Source: a virus. Taken from it: a stretch of DNA of 35,864 nt. The stretch spans positions 1 through 35,864 of the IMG/VR virus record IMGVR_UViG_3300034061_002064. One strand, given 5' to 3'. Both the position numbers and the translations under genes were made by a program. A model generated the notes under the pieces. It saw only the letters and a program-made list of their open reading frames with translations. It was not told where the DNA came from and made no database searches. Shown one piece after another: positions 13,306-20,012 of the stretch. Numbering within the stretch: the first letter of the stretch is position 1; each line of letters starts with the position of its first letter.

Positions 13306-14058
13306 ATGTCAGTAATGAAAGCGGCCGTTGCGCCGCCAGTTGTTAGCGAAACAGCCGCCATTTTGTCAGTTATTGAACGCGCGGCTGCTAACCCGGACGT
13401 TGATTTGGATAAGCTAGAACGCCTCTTGGAAATGCGGGAGCGCGTCGAGGCGCAGCAAGCACGAAAGGCTTATTACAGCGGCATGGCTGAAATGCGCCCG
13501 GCGTTGCCTTCAATCAAAAAGGAAGGCGTGATTGACATTGGCCGTGGAAAGCCAATCAGCTTTGCTAAATGGGAAGACATAAACGACGCCATTGTGCCGG
13601 TTCTTAGCTCGTATGGCTTCTCAATATTTTTCATAACCGATGTGCTTGAAGGCAAGGTTAAAGTCACTTGTAAAGTGGCGCATGAAGCCGGGCATAGCGA
13701 AGAAACCAGCTTGCCGCTTCCGGCTGATACCAGCGGCAGCAAGAACGCCGTTCAAAGCATCGGGTCATCTGTTAGCTACGGCAAGCGCTATACCGCTGCG
13801 GCTTTGCTGAATCTTACCAGCCGCGACGGCGAGCCGGATCGTGATGACAATGGCATGGCTGGCGGCGGCACTGGCGAACTGGATTTTGTCGATAGCGAAC
13901 AGGTCAAAGTCATCAAAGACCTGATTAAACAGATTGGCACACCGGACGCCGAAAAGACTTTTTGCGACTTCTACAAGATTGAAACAATCTTTGATCTCCC
14001 GGCGTTCAAATACGCCCGCGCCGTTGCCGCCCTCAAGCAGAAGGTGACGCGCAAATGA
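13306..14058 (+). CDS. erf: ERF-family single-strand annealing recombinase
   Basis: 250 aa. Anneals complementary single strands in phage recombination and circularisation. The ERF core is recognisable at residues 50-175: ARKAYYSGMAEMRPALPSI, SFAKWEDINDAIVPVLSSYG and QSIGSSVSYGKRYTAAALL. The C-terminal 70 residues after a Gly-rich linker (GMAGGGTGE) form a small helical domain. GGGAGAG precedes ATG 13306. It overlaps the nuclease gene by 4 bases; the two should work as a Red-like annealase-exonuclease pair. Confidence 0.92.
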   Translation: MSVMKAAVAPPVVSETAAILSVIERAAANPDVDLDKLERLLEMRERVEAQQARKAYYSGMAEMRPALPSIKKEGVIDIGRGKPISFAKWEDINDAIVPVLSSYGFSIFFITDVLEGKVKVTCKVAHEAGHSEETSLPLPADTSGSKNAVQSIGSSVSYGKRYTAAALLNLTSRDGEPDRDDNGMAGGGTGELDFVDSEQVKVIKDLIKQIGTPDAEKTFCDFYKIETIFDLPAFKYARAVAALKQKVTRK

Positions 14059-14672
14059 TTGAGATATTCAACTACGACCAAAACTCACTCGAATGGTTAC
14101 AAGGACGCGCTGGCCTCTGGACATGCTCAAACGCCAAGGTTCTTCTTATGAAGGGCAGAGGCGGCGGCGAGTCTGAGACGCGAAAAAAGCTGCTTTACAC
14201 TACGGCTGGCGAGATCATTACCGGCAAGCCAACTGAAGGGTTTTCAAACGCCAATACGGAGCGCGGCCACGATAACGAAGGCCCGAACCGTGACCTGTAT
14301 GCGTTTATTCATGATGTCACGCCGGAGATTGTTGGCTTTGTTCGCAATGGCCGCATGGGCGGAAGTCCCGACGCCTTCATAGGCTCAGATGGCATTTTGG
14401 AATGTAAGAACCACCAGCCAAGCATTTTGATTCCGATGATTTTGGCTGATGAGTTCCCCGAAGAACACATGCCGCAATGCCAAGCGTTGCTTATGGTTTG
14501 TGAGCGCGAATGGGTTGATGTGTCTTGCTACTGGCCGGACATGCCGCTGTTTGTCAAGCGCACCTACCGCGACGAAGAATACATCAAGAAACTCAGAGCG
14601 GCTGTTGACCAGTTTAACGACGAACTCGACGCGCTGGTTGAGAAACTTCGCAATTATTCGGTGGCTGCGTAA
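14055..14672 (+). CDS. YqaJ-type phage exonuclease (lambda exo fold)
   Basis: 205 aa. Resects double-strand ends to supply the ERF annealase. It opens with SLEWLQGRAGLWTCSNA, the R-x-G helix-strand usual for YqaJ nucleases. ERGHDNEGPNRDLY gives the first acidic residue, GGSPDAFIGSDGILECKNHQ gives the catalytic Asp and the Glu-x-Lys pair, and HMPQCQALLMVCEREW follows as in the family. ATGA overlap with erf and TAATG with the next gene. Confidence 0.92.
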   Translation: MIEIFNYDQNSLEWLQGRAGLWTCSNAKVLLMKGRGGGESETRKKLLYTTAGEIITGKPTEGFSNANTERGHDNEGPNRDLYAFIHDVTPEIVGFVRNGRMGGSPDAFIGSDGILECKNHQPSILIPMILADEFPEEHMPQCQALLMVCEREWVDVSCYWPDMPLFVKRTYRDEEYIKKLRAAVDQFNDELDALVEKLRNYSVAA

Positions 14673-14884
14673 TGACGGCAAGCCATCTGACGACATTGCG
14701 GGACATTCTTGAAATCGCGTTGTCTATGGCGCGCACACCGGATGAACTACTCCAATGGGGAAAGGATAACGCCGAAGTCATTAATCAGGAAATGAGGGGC
14801 GACGACATGAAGCATTTGCGCAAAGCTTATCTGGATAAAATGCAAGAGTTGAAAGAAAGGGAAATCAATGGCGACAAGGTTTGA
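14672..14884 (+). CDS. Small helical hypothetical protein
   Basis: 70 aa, not recognised. Three probable helices: TTLRDILEIALSMARTPDEL, WGKDNAEVINQEM and a charged KHLRKAYLDKMQELKEREIN. Coupled to the nuclease by TAATG; its final codons contain GAAAGGG, the binding site for the next gene. Possibly an accessory of the recombination module. Confidence 0.75.
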   Translation: MTASHLTTLRDILEIALSMARTPDELLQWGKDNAEVINQEMRGDDMKHLRKAYLDKMQELKEREINGDKV

Positions 14885-15125
14885 TGTTTTATCACCAAGA
14901 CCCGGCAAAGACGGCAAAACGTATTGGCTAAAGGTTGGGTCGCAGTTCCCGTCAAAAGATGGTCGCGGCTGGACGGTTAAGCTGGAAGCGTTGCCGTTGC
15001 CTGACAAGGAAGGGAACATTTGGCTGTCTTGCCGTGAGCCAATTGCACGGGACAGCGCTGCGTCTACTCCCGCGTCGGGCGGGTCTTTGAGAAATCAATT
15101 AGACGACGACATTCCGTTCGGGTGA
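14868..15125 (+). CDS. Small beta-rich protein with an SSB-like C-terminal tail
   Basis: 85 aa. Residues 3-58 are strand-rich with the pattern KDGKTYWLKVGSQFPSKDGR, GWTVKLEALPLPDKEG and IWLSCREP, a short domain I have seen as a hypothetical protein in alphaproteobacterial phages and plasmids. A flexible linker then leads to DDDIPFG, which is the acidic tip by which bacterial SSB recruits replication and repair proteins, with one extra Gly. It may be a minimal SSB or an SSB mimic for the ERF/YqaJ pair; that is inference. AAAGGG lies 7 bases before ATG. Confidence 0.8.
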   Translation: MATRFDVLSPRPGKDGKTYWLKVGSQFPSKDGRGWTVKLEALPLPDKEGNIWLSCREPIARDSAASTPASGGSLRNQLDDDIPFG

Positions 15126-15129
15126 GACA

Positions 15130-15522
15130 ATGCCAAACTGGATTCCGATAGTCAGCGACATCGACAAGCGTAAAGTGCAGGGTTGGGTTTCTAAAGCCCC
15201 TCCCGGCACTATGATTGCGTTCAGAAAGCATGATGCGCGTTCTATTGAACAGAATGCGCTTTTATGGTCGCGTCTATCGGCAATCTCCGAACAGCTTCCT
15301 TGGCATGGCGAAATGCTTTCACCAATGGATTGGAAGGATATTCTGACGGCTGGCTTGCGGGAATATCGCGTTGTGCCGGGGCTTAATCCAAATACGCGCG
15401 TTCCACTTGGAATGCGAACCAGCAGCATGAGCAAGGCCGAAATGACGGCTTTGCTTGAACTTGTCGCAGCCTTTGCCGCGCAGCATGGCGTTAAATTGCC
15501 TGACGAGGAACTTGCCGCGTGA
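15130..15522 (+). CDS. ninB: NinB-family recombination protein
   Basis: 130 aa, the usual length. NinB (lambda Orf) modulates phage recombination by binding SSB-coated single-stranded DNA. The family core is visible: RSIEQNALLWSRLSAISEQL, WHGEMLSPMDWKDILTAGLR, then a Ser-rich turn and MSKAEMTALLELVAAFAAQH. It follows the SSB-tailed protein, a fitting partner. The stop overlaps the next GTG start. Confidence 0.92.
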   Translation: MPNWIPIVSDIDKRKVQGWVSKAPPGTMIAFRKHDARSIEQNALLWSRLSAISEQLPWHGEMLSPMDWKDILTAGLREYRVVPGLNPNTRVPLGMRTSSMSKAEMTALLELVAAFAAQHGVKLPDEELAA

Positions 15523-15917
15523 CAGACGTTGGCACTACACCGCGCAAACCTTTAACGCCGACGCAGCGATTAAAGCTGTTTGAGAAGCATAAGGGCATCT
15601 GCGTGCTGTGCCAGCGTGAAATTCGCACTGGCGAGAAGTGGATTGATGAACACTTACGCCCTTTAGGATTAGGCGGGACAAATGACGATCACAATAGAGC
15701 GCCAGTTCATGTGGCATGTGCTGAAGCTAAAACGCATGGGCCAACAGGAGACATCGCCAAAGTTGCGAAAGCGAAGCGCGCGAAAATGGCTTCTCTTGGA
15801 ATCCGCCGCGACGGGCCAAAAATCAAAAGTCAGGGCTTCCCGGTAAAACCTGAAAAGCCGGGCAAGATAGATAAAAGCAAACTTGAACCTTTGCCGCGCA
15901 GGAGCCTGTATCAATAA
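15519..15917 (+). CDS. HNH endonuclease
   Basis: 132 aa. Start is GTG within a GTGA overlap. Zinc-type HNH pattern: CVLCQ (first Cys pair), WIDEHLRPLGLGG (catalytic His region), NRAPVHVACAEAKTHG (Asn, His and Cys). The C-terminal 50 residues are basic (KVAKAKRAKMASLG, GPKIKSQGFPVKP). In this phage group such a gene in the NinB block probably acts as a recombination or junction nuclease and not as the packaging HNH protein, which usually sits beside terS; the role is inference. Confidence 0.88.
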   Translation: MTDVGTTPRKPLTPTQRLKLFEKHKGICVLCQREIRTGEKWIDEHLRPLGLGGTNDDHNRAPVHVACAEAKTHGPTGDIAKVAKAKRAKMASLGIRRDGPKIKSQGFPVKPEKPGKIDKSKLEPLPRRSLYQ

Positions 15918-16111
15918 TGCCTAGAACCGCAGCCAGAGTGACACAGGCCGACATAGCCCGCGCCGCCCGCGTGGCTAGACAAATGGGCGGGCTTACCGTT
16001 GAGGTGGCCCCAGACGGGACTATTCGGCTTGTCCCCAGTGAAAAGCAGGATTTTGGGCAAAATATAGTTAAGCCTAAGGTTGAAGATAAGCCATTTTTGT
16101 TGATGGCTTAA
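15917..16111 (+). CDS. Small hypothetical protein before the integrase
   Basis: 64 aa. VTQADIARAARVARQMGGLT then VEVAPDGTIRLVPSE is a helix-plus-hairpin pattern common just before integrase genes in alphaproteobacterial phages. It might be a small DNA-binding (excisionase-like) protein, but there is no clear HTH. TAATG junction with the HNH gene. Confidence 0.75.
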   Translation: MPRTAARVTQADIARAARVARQMGGLTVEVAPDGTIRLVPSEKQDFGQNIVKPKVEDKPFLLMA

Positions 16112-16117
16112 ATTCCG

Positions 16118-17143
16118 ATGACTCGCCCGCGCCCGCCATACCTAATCAAGCGGATCGCCCGAAACGGCGAAACGACTTGGTATGTCTGGAAGCGACCATT
16201 CCGCCAAATACGCATCCGTGGGGAATATGGCTCAGAAGCCTTTGTGGCCGCCTATCATGCGGCTCTTAATGGCAAGATGGAGGAAGTAGAGGAAAAGTCA
16301 AAACACGCGCCAGAGACGCTTGCGTGGCTTATTGAGAGATACCGCGAAACAAGCGCTTGGAGTGACCTTGCCGAAGCCACCAGACGGCAGCGCGAGAATA
16401 TTTTTAAGAACGTGATCAAATCGGCGGGCGATACGCCATACCAAACGGTCAAAAAAGCTAGCATCGTCGCAACCCGTGACTCCAAACGTCAAACGCCAAG
16501 CGCGGCAAATAATTTTATCAACACGATGCGCGGGTTGTTTGATTGGGCTGTTGACGCCGGGTTGATTGAAGCAAACCCAACGGTCGGCGTGAAGGGCGTG
16601 AAGCGGCCAAAGACGGGCGGCTTCCACCAGTGGACTGAAGATGAGATCGCAAAGTTTGAGGCGCATTGGAAACTTGGCACAAGAGAGCGGCTTGCTTTTG
16701 AGATCATGCTCAATCTTGGCTTGCGCCGGGGCGATGTTGCCACGTTAGGCAAACAGCATTTCAGCGGCGGAAGAATTCGCCTTGTGACAGAAAAGACGAA
16801 AACTTGGTTAGACCTCCCGGCCTCCCCCCGGATGCTTTCAGTGATTGCCGGAAGCCAAACCGGCGATCTTGTTCTTTTGTCTCACGCCGTTACGGGCCGC
16901 CCAATGACGAAGGAAGGGCTTGGCAACTGGTTTAGGAAGGCCGCTGTAGCCGCTGGCGTTGACGGGAATTGTCACGGACTCCGCAAGGCCGCAGCAACTC
17001 GTTTGGCGGAAGCTGGAGCCACCATACCGGAATTAAACGCGGTCTTTGGATGGACGGGAACCGCTATGGCTTCGCTCTACACAGAGAAGGCCAACCGGGC
17101 CAAGTTGGCGGATAACGCAGCGATGAAAGGCGGGAACAAATGA
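16118..17143 (+). CDS. int: Tyrosine recombinase integrase
   Basis: 341 aa site-specific recombinase. Catalytic residues are visible: Arg203 in NLGLRRGDVATL, Lys in the TEKTKTW beta-hairpin (225-228), HGLR (His286, Arg289), Trp312 in FGWTG and the nucleophile Tyr321 in MASLYTEKA. The N-terminal 60 residues are the basic arm-binding domain and 65-160 the SAM-like core domain. There is no clear ribosome binding site before ATG 16118. It is transcribed from the distant rightward promoter and lies immediately left of attP, which holds the matching arm and core sites. Confidence 0.95.
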   Translation: MTRPRPPYLIKRIARNGETTWYVWKRPFRQIRIRGEYGSEAFVAAYHAALNGKMEEVEEKSKHAPETLAWLIERYRETSAWSDLAEATRRQRENIFKNVIKSAGDTPYQTVKKASIVATRDSKRQTPSAANNFINTMRGLFDWAVDAGLIEANPTVGVKGVKRPKTGGFHQWTEDEIAKFEAHWKLGTRERLAFEIMLNLGLRRGDVATLGKQHFSGGRIRLVTEKTKTWLDLPASPRMLSVIAGSQTGDLVLLSHAVTGRPMTKEGLGNWFRKAAVAAGVDGNCHGLRKAAATRLAEAGATIPELNAVFGWTGTAMASLYTEKANRAKLADNAAMKGGNK

Positions 17144-17152
17144 AGTTCCTAT

Positions 17153-17343
17153 GTTACCGCACGATGATTTGCTGTTACCGCAGCCAAAATTGCCGCAGTA
17201 ATTTCAATCAGTTGCAAAAGAACAGAAATAGAATGGTGGGGGAAGCAGGACTCGCTTCTTCTAATCAAATCAACATTAACCGCGTTACCGCGTCAAATAG
17301 TCAGCCTTTAATTTCTTTGCGTCTTTTTGGACGCCGTTACCGC
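17153..17343. other. attP: attP: phage attachment site with paired arm sites
   Basis: Core at 17234-17254, flanked by four same-orientation GTTACCGC copies: two on the int side (17153-17160, 17174-17181, 21 bases apart, both followed by A) and two on the far side (17284-17291, 17336-17343, both followed by G). A degenerate TTAACCGC abuts the third (17276-17283). This is the layout of P and P' arms around a strand-exchange core. No gene is supported between 17144 and 17406. Confidence 0.85.
17234..17254 (-). other. attP core: copy of a tRNA 3' end
   Basis: Plus strand begins TGGTGGGGGAAGCAGGACTC. On the minus strand it reads as the last part of a tRNA gene: T-loop end CGAGT, T-stem half CCTGC, acceptor half TTCCCCC, discriminator A and CCA. 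Similarity stops at the T-loop. Integration would restore the tRNA. The tRNA species cannot be named from this. Confidence 0.8.
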
Positions 17344-17406
17344 GTTTTTCAGCGCGCAACACCCATCAGCACACCAGTTTGTCAGCGTTTAAAAGGAGTA
17401 GCGTCA

Positions 17407-17673
17407 ATGCGTCTGATCCACCTTTTCGATGATCCCGGTATGCGCGCCGCCATAGCAGCCGCAGAGGACGCCGCCTTTGAGCGGCTAACCCGTCTGACCA
17501 GACAGCAGCGGGCCGTTCTTGAACACATGCTTGAAGGCCATCCGAACAAGGTCATCGCCCACAAGCTAGGACTGAGCCAAAGAACCGTCGAAAATCATAG
17601 AGCCGAGATTTTTGAGCGGACAAACGCCAAGTCCTTAACCGCCCTCATTCGGCTCGTTCTCATGGCAGGGTAG
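17407..17673 (+). CDS. Small LuxR/GerE-type HTH regulator
   Basis: 88 aa. Residues 25-85 are a LuxR-type HTH: LTRQQRAVLEHMLEGHPNKV, IAHKLGLSQRTVENHRAEIF and a final helix SLTALIRLVLMAG. There is no receiver or ligand domain. The start at 17407 has AGGAG (17394-17398) 8 bases upstream; the frame stays open backwards through attP to 17140 but that stretch is the attachment site. First gene on the P' side, so integration separates it from int and from the rightward promoter. Confidence 0.88.
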   Translation: MRLIHLFDDPGMRAAIAAAEDAAFERLTRLTRQQRAVLEHMLEGHPNKVIAHKLGLSQRTVENHRAEIFERTNAKSLTALIRLVLMAG

Positions 17674-17675
17674 CT

Positions 17676-17825
17676 ATGCACCGACTGCGAAATTTCCTTG
17701 CCAGCTTCAAACATACCGGACGCCGGAATTTCGGTTCGCCGGGACGCCCTTTCGCGCCTTTGGCACCCCGCCGACCAAAGGTTCGGATTCGTATCCAAAT
17801 TGGCGGCAAGGAGATCACGCAATGA
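17676..17825 (+). CDS. Small basic hypothetical protein
   Basis: 49 aa, Arg/Lys/Pro rich (MHRLRNFLASFKHTGRRNF, then FAPLAPRRPKVRIRIQIGGK). It starts 2 bases after the LuxR-type gene and its stop overlaps the next start as ATGA; its end supplies the CAAGGAGA binding site of the next gene. Overlap and coupling are the main support. No known family. Confidence 0.6.
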   Translation: MHRLRNFLASFKHTGRRNFGSPGRPFAPLAPRRPKVRIRIQIGGKEITQ

Positions 17826-18154
17826 ACTTTGATAGCATTATGCAGAACGACCGGAATATTTCGCAGCTAACGATTGCGATTAATTCCATCATCGCTCAAC
17901 AGGTCAATGACCGTCGCGGCGACAAGCCTTGGATTTATGCCGACACGCGCCGGATGCTTTCGATTGCGTGGCACCTCAACCTCGATAGCCTTGGCGAGAC
18001 GCAGCAAAACGGCGACCATTACGGCCTCGTTTCCGACAATCAGGCTCCGGCAAATCCGAAGCTGGAAGCCATTGGCAAGCTGCTGGCGGACGATCTGGGC
18101 GTCCTAGACGAGCCGGTTAAGCTCAACGTCGCCAAAGCCAAGGTCGCTGCTTGA
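17822..18154 (+). CDS. Hypothetical protein
   Basis: 110 aa, not recognised. Soluble and largely helical: ISQLTIAINSIIAQQVNDRR, PWIYADTRRMLSIAWHLNLD, and a C-terminal ANPKLEAIGKLLADDLGVLD. AAGGAG precedes ATG 17822. Coupled on both sides (ATGA and TTGA). Confidence 0.75.
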   Translation: MNFDSIMQNDRNISQLTIAINSIIAQQVNDRRGDKPWIYADTRRMLSIAWHLNLDSLGETQQNGDHYGLVSDNQAPANPKLEAIGKLLADDLGVLDEPVKLNVAKAKVAA

Positions 18155-18345
18155 AGGGCGTAGCCGCCATTATAGAGGTCGTCGTTACCGGCCTCGTTAT
18201 CGGAACCGTCGCGCTAACCAGCGCGGCGCTTCTGGTTCACACGACTGCGGCCAAGCCAGAATATAGAGCCGATCTGGCTACGCCGCCTTCCCATATTCTT
18301 TGCCTTCAAGACCACGAAGGCCGATGCTGGATAAGGGGCAAATAA
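18151..18345 (+). CDS. Small membrane protein, TTG start
   Basis: 64 aa. One hydrophobic helix of about 25 residues (IIEVVVTGLVIGTVALTSAA) near the N-terminus, then a soluble tail with two Cys (ILCLQDHEGRCWIRGK). The start is TTG within a TTGA overlap with the preceding stop; the end overlaps the next gene as TAATG. Function unknown. Confidence 0.65.
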   Translation: MKGVAAIIEVVVTGLVIGTVALTSAALLVHTTAAKPEYRADLATPPSHILCLQDHEGRCWIRGK

Positions 18346-18455
18346 TGACTTACGTGGAAATGGTTTTCGACGCCTCGATTGACCTGTTCTTTTTTGGGTT
18401 TGGCGCTGTCTCTGCCGTGTTTGTGCAATTTGTGAACGAGCGGGCTGGCCGATGA
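18345..18455 (+). CDS. Very small membrane protein
   Basis: 36 aa: MTYVEMVFDAS, a helix IDLFFFGFGAVSAVFVQFV and NERAGR. TAATG on the left, ATGA on the right, and GGGGCAAA upstream. Shorter than usual annotation limits, but locked into the coupled gene chain. Confidence 0.6.
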   Translation: MTYVEMVFDASIDLFFFGFGAVSAVFVQFVNERAGR

Positions 18456-18688
18456 AAGAGGACATTCTTGACCGACTCCGCGCGCCACATGGGTATTTTG
18501 GCCGAACGATCCGCTGTCAGGCGGCAACGGAAATTGAGCGGCTGCGGGGGGCGCTAACGGCGGAAACAGAACGCTGCGCAAAAATTGCTGAAGGCTTTGA
18601 GAATAACCGAGCATGGGTGCCGGGAAGCCTATACGACACGCTGCGCCGCGAGGTTGCCGCCGACATAAGGAAAGCTCGCCGTGACTGA
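18452..18688 (+). CDS. Small hypothetical protein
   Basis: 78 aa. DILDRLRAPHGYF then AATEIERLRGALTAETERCA, a common arrangement in phage accessory proteins (short head, ERL coiled coil, CAKIAE-type helix). No catalytic motif. ATGA overlap with the membrane protein before it. Confidence 0.75.
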   Translation: MKEDILDRLRAPHGYFGRTIRCQAATEIERLRGALTAETERCAKIAEGFENNRAWVPGSLYDTLRREVAADIRKARRD

Positions 18689-18746
18689 CGCCATAATCAC
18701 CCGGCTGTGCGCCGCCCGCAAAGCAATGGAGAAGAAAGATGGCTGA
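18681..18746 (+). CDS. Possible 21-residue leader-like ORF
   Basis: GTG 18681 to TGA 18746, overlapping the preceding stop and the next start. Its end reads CAARKAMEKK, the same module as the ends of the two following genes. It may be a truncated copy of those genes or a translational coupler. Low confidence because of size and GTG start. Confidence 0.35.
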   Translation: MTDAIITRLCAARKAMEKKDG

Positions 18747-19316
18747 CTTCTCCAGCACCTACCCCGACCTTGTGAACGTCGAGGACTGGCTCAACGCAAA
18801 GGGCTACACGGGCGAAGCTGGTGCTTGTCATCAGGCGATGAGCCTTATCCGTAGCCAAGAGAAGCGTATCGCTGATTTGCGTAAAGAAGCTGACATGATG
18901 CACAGCGAATACAAGACAGCCATCACCCGCATAAACGAATTAGAAGCCGCATTAAAGCCGTTCGCTAACGTTGCAGAAGAAGTTAATGCAGACAAGCTCC
19001 GCTATCGCGACATTGAAATTTGGGTAGCGGTCGCAGACCTCCGCGCCGCCCGCGCCGCTTTGGAGAAGAAATGATGCTGCTCGACAAAGAATTTTTAGAA
19101 GTAGCTGCGGAGAACGGCAAATTACGCGCCCGCATCGCGGAACTTGAAGCGGAGAGCGTGGCGTTTAACGCCATATCTAAGGATATGTCTAAATATACTC
19201 AGCATATCATCAAGCTAGAACAAGCATTGCACGGCATGATTGATATGTCCCTAGGTCGTGCCGAACATGACGACATTACAATGATACGCGCCGCCCGCGC
19301 CGCTTTGGGAGAGAAG
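18709..19316 (+). repeat. Three dispersed copies of a gene-end/ribosome-binding module
   Basis: Copies at 18709-18738, 19043-19070 and 19288-19316 share GCGCCGCCCGC, then a GC..T stretch, then TGGAGAAGAA (GGGAGAGAAG in the third). All are in frame as xAARxALEKK-type endings, and in the first two GGAGAAG also serves as the ribosome binding site of the next gene. Confidence 0.75.
18739..19074 (+). CDS. Coiled-coil hypothetical protein
   Basis: 111 aa. Residues 1-35 are a small folded head (YPDLVNVEDWLNAKGYTGEA), 36-75 a coiled coil (RSQEKRIADLRKEADMMHSE, then NELEAALKPFANVAEE) and the end is RAARAALEKK. The ELEAALKPFA segment is frequent in phage accessory (Ead/Ea22-like) proteins. GGAGAAG upstream belongs to the repeated module at 18709-18738. 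Function unknown. Confidence 0.8.
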   Translation: MADFSSTYPDLVNVEDWLNAKGYTGEAGACHQAMSLIRSQEKRIADLRKEADMMHSEYKTAITRINELEAALKPFANVAEEVNADKLRYRDIEIWVAVADLRAARAALEKK

Positions 19317-19322
19317 GGCTAA
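19071..19322 (+). CDS. Coiled-coil hypothetical protein, related to its upstream neighbour
   Basis: 83 aa from ATG 19071 (ATGA overlap; GGAGAAG 19062-19068 upstream). Coiled coil LEVAAENGKLRARIAELEAE, then HIIKLEQALHGMIDMSLG, and the end IRAARAALGEKG, nearly the same as the end of the gene before it. Likely a diverged tandem duplicate. It meets the opposite-strand gene at 19319 with overlapping stop codons. Confidence 0.75.
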   Translation: MMLLDKEFLEVAAENGKLRARIAELEAESVAFNAISKDMSKYTQHIIKLEQALHGMIDMSLGRAEHDDITMIRAARAALGEKG

Positions 19323-19519
19323 TCCCGCCTTAACTCGCACCGCTGGCGGATATAATAGCCTTCGCCCGGCGAACGGGCTGACTGGACAATCTGCATGGTA
19401 GCCGGAACGCCACAAATGATGACGCCCGGCTCCGCCCTAAATGCCTGATAGTCGACGTAGTGGTTTTTATCGCAGGGCTGATTAGTTGCGCAAATCAGCA
19501 AGACGACATACAGCGTCAA
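19319..19519 (-). CDS. Small secreted Cys-containing protein
   Basis: 66 aa. Short hydrophobic N-terminus MTLYVVLLICATNQPC, then a compact domain with Cys36 (GVIICGVPATMQIVQSA) and a C-terminal CELRRD. This is a widespread small exported protein type in alphaproteobacteria and their phages, function unknown. ATGA overlap with the gene upstream; last gene of the leftward lysis-side operon. Confidence 0.72.
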   Translation of the reverse strand: MTLYVVLLICATNQPCDKNHYVDYQAFRAEPGVIICGVPATMQIVQSARSPGEGYYIRQRCELRRD

Positions 19520-19743
19520 TTACCGCGCCCGCCCTTTATGGCGCTTATACTGGCCTCGCGGAAGCCGATAGACAGGCGCAGCGCCTTTAGCATCTCAAGG
19601 CACTCCGCAAAAAGTTCCGGCTCTTTCACGTTGCGGCTCAATTCGACCAGCGTTGAATAAGCTAAAATTCGGGCTGATACCTTGTCCTGAAGCATAAATA
19701 CCTGACCGTCAGGGGCTTCAACAAAATCATAATCTTCATCCAT
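19516..19743 (-). CDS. Small hypothetical protein
   Basis: 75 aa, acidic start MDEDYDFVEAPDGQVFMLQD, then a helical part ELFAECLEMLKALRLSIGF. Not recognised. ATGA overlap with the exported protein downstream. Confidence 0.72.
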   Translation of the reverse strand: MDEDYDFVEAPDGQVFMLQDKVSARILAYSTLVELSRNVKEPELFAECLEMLKALRLSIGFREASISAIKGGRGN

Positions 19744-19745
19744 AA

Positions 19746-20012
19746 TCAGCCCCCATTAACCCATGAGTCGCCATTATCGACCGGCTGCGGGATGTATTTT
19801 GGCTTTCTTACGAACTTGCTCGTATCGGTTCGGACATAGCCCGCAGAGACGCCCCGCTCCGCTTTCTGTAGCTGTAGGTATAGCTCCGCAATCCAGCACA
19901 CCGCGTCGTCGTAGGCGTCTGCGAGGTCGAGGTTTTTGTCTAAAAGCGCATCATGAATACCGCCGACAAGATCATTGGTTTGATGCAGTTTTACGATTTC
20001 TTTTCGTGACAT
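19746..20012 (-). CDS. Small hypothetical protein
   Basis: 88 aa from ATG 20012, which has AAAGG 6 bases upstream; the longer frame to 20054 would overlap the previous gene by 83 bases. Helical: SRKEIVKLHQTNDLVGGIHD, then DLADAYDDAVCWIAELYLQL, and a Pro-rich end. Not recognised. Confidence 0.7.
   Translation of the reverse strand: MSRKEIVKLHQTNDLVGGIHDALLDKNLDLADAYDDAVCWIAELYLQLQKAERGVSAGYVRTDTSKFVRKPKYIPQPVDNGDSWVNGG

Noticed and set aside
17140-17406. Longer frame giving a 177 aa version of the LuxR-type protein, with ATGA overlap to int
   Set aside because: This stretch is the attP site with its arm repeats. The translated part has no pattern, while ATG 17407 has an ideal ribosome binding site and starts the HTH protein.
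18306-18758. 150-codon minus-strand frame
   Set aside because: It lies opposite four tightly coupled plus-strand genes and has no recognisable pattern.
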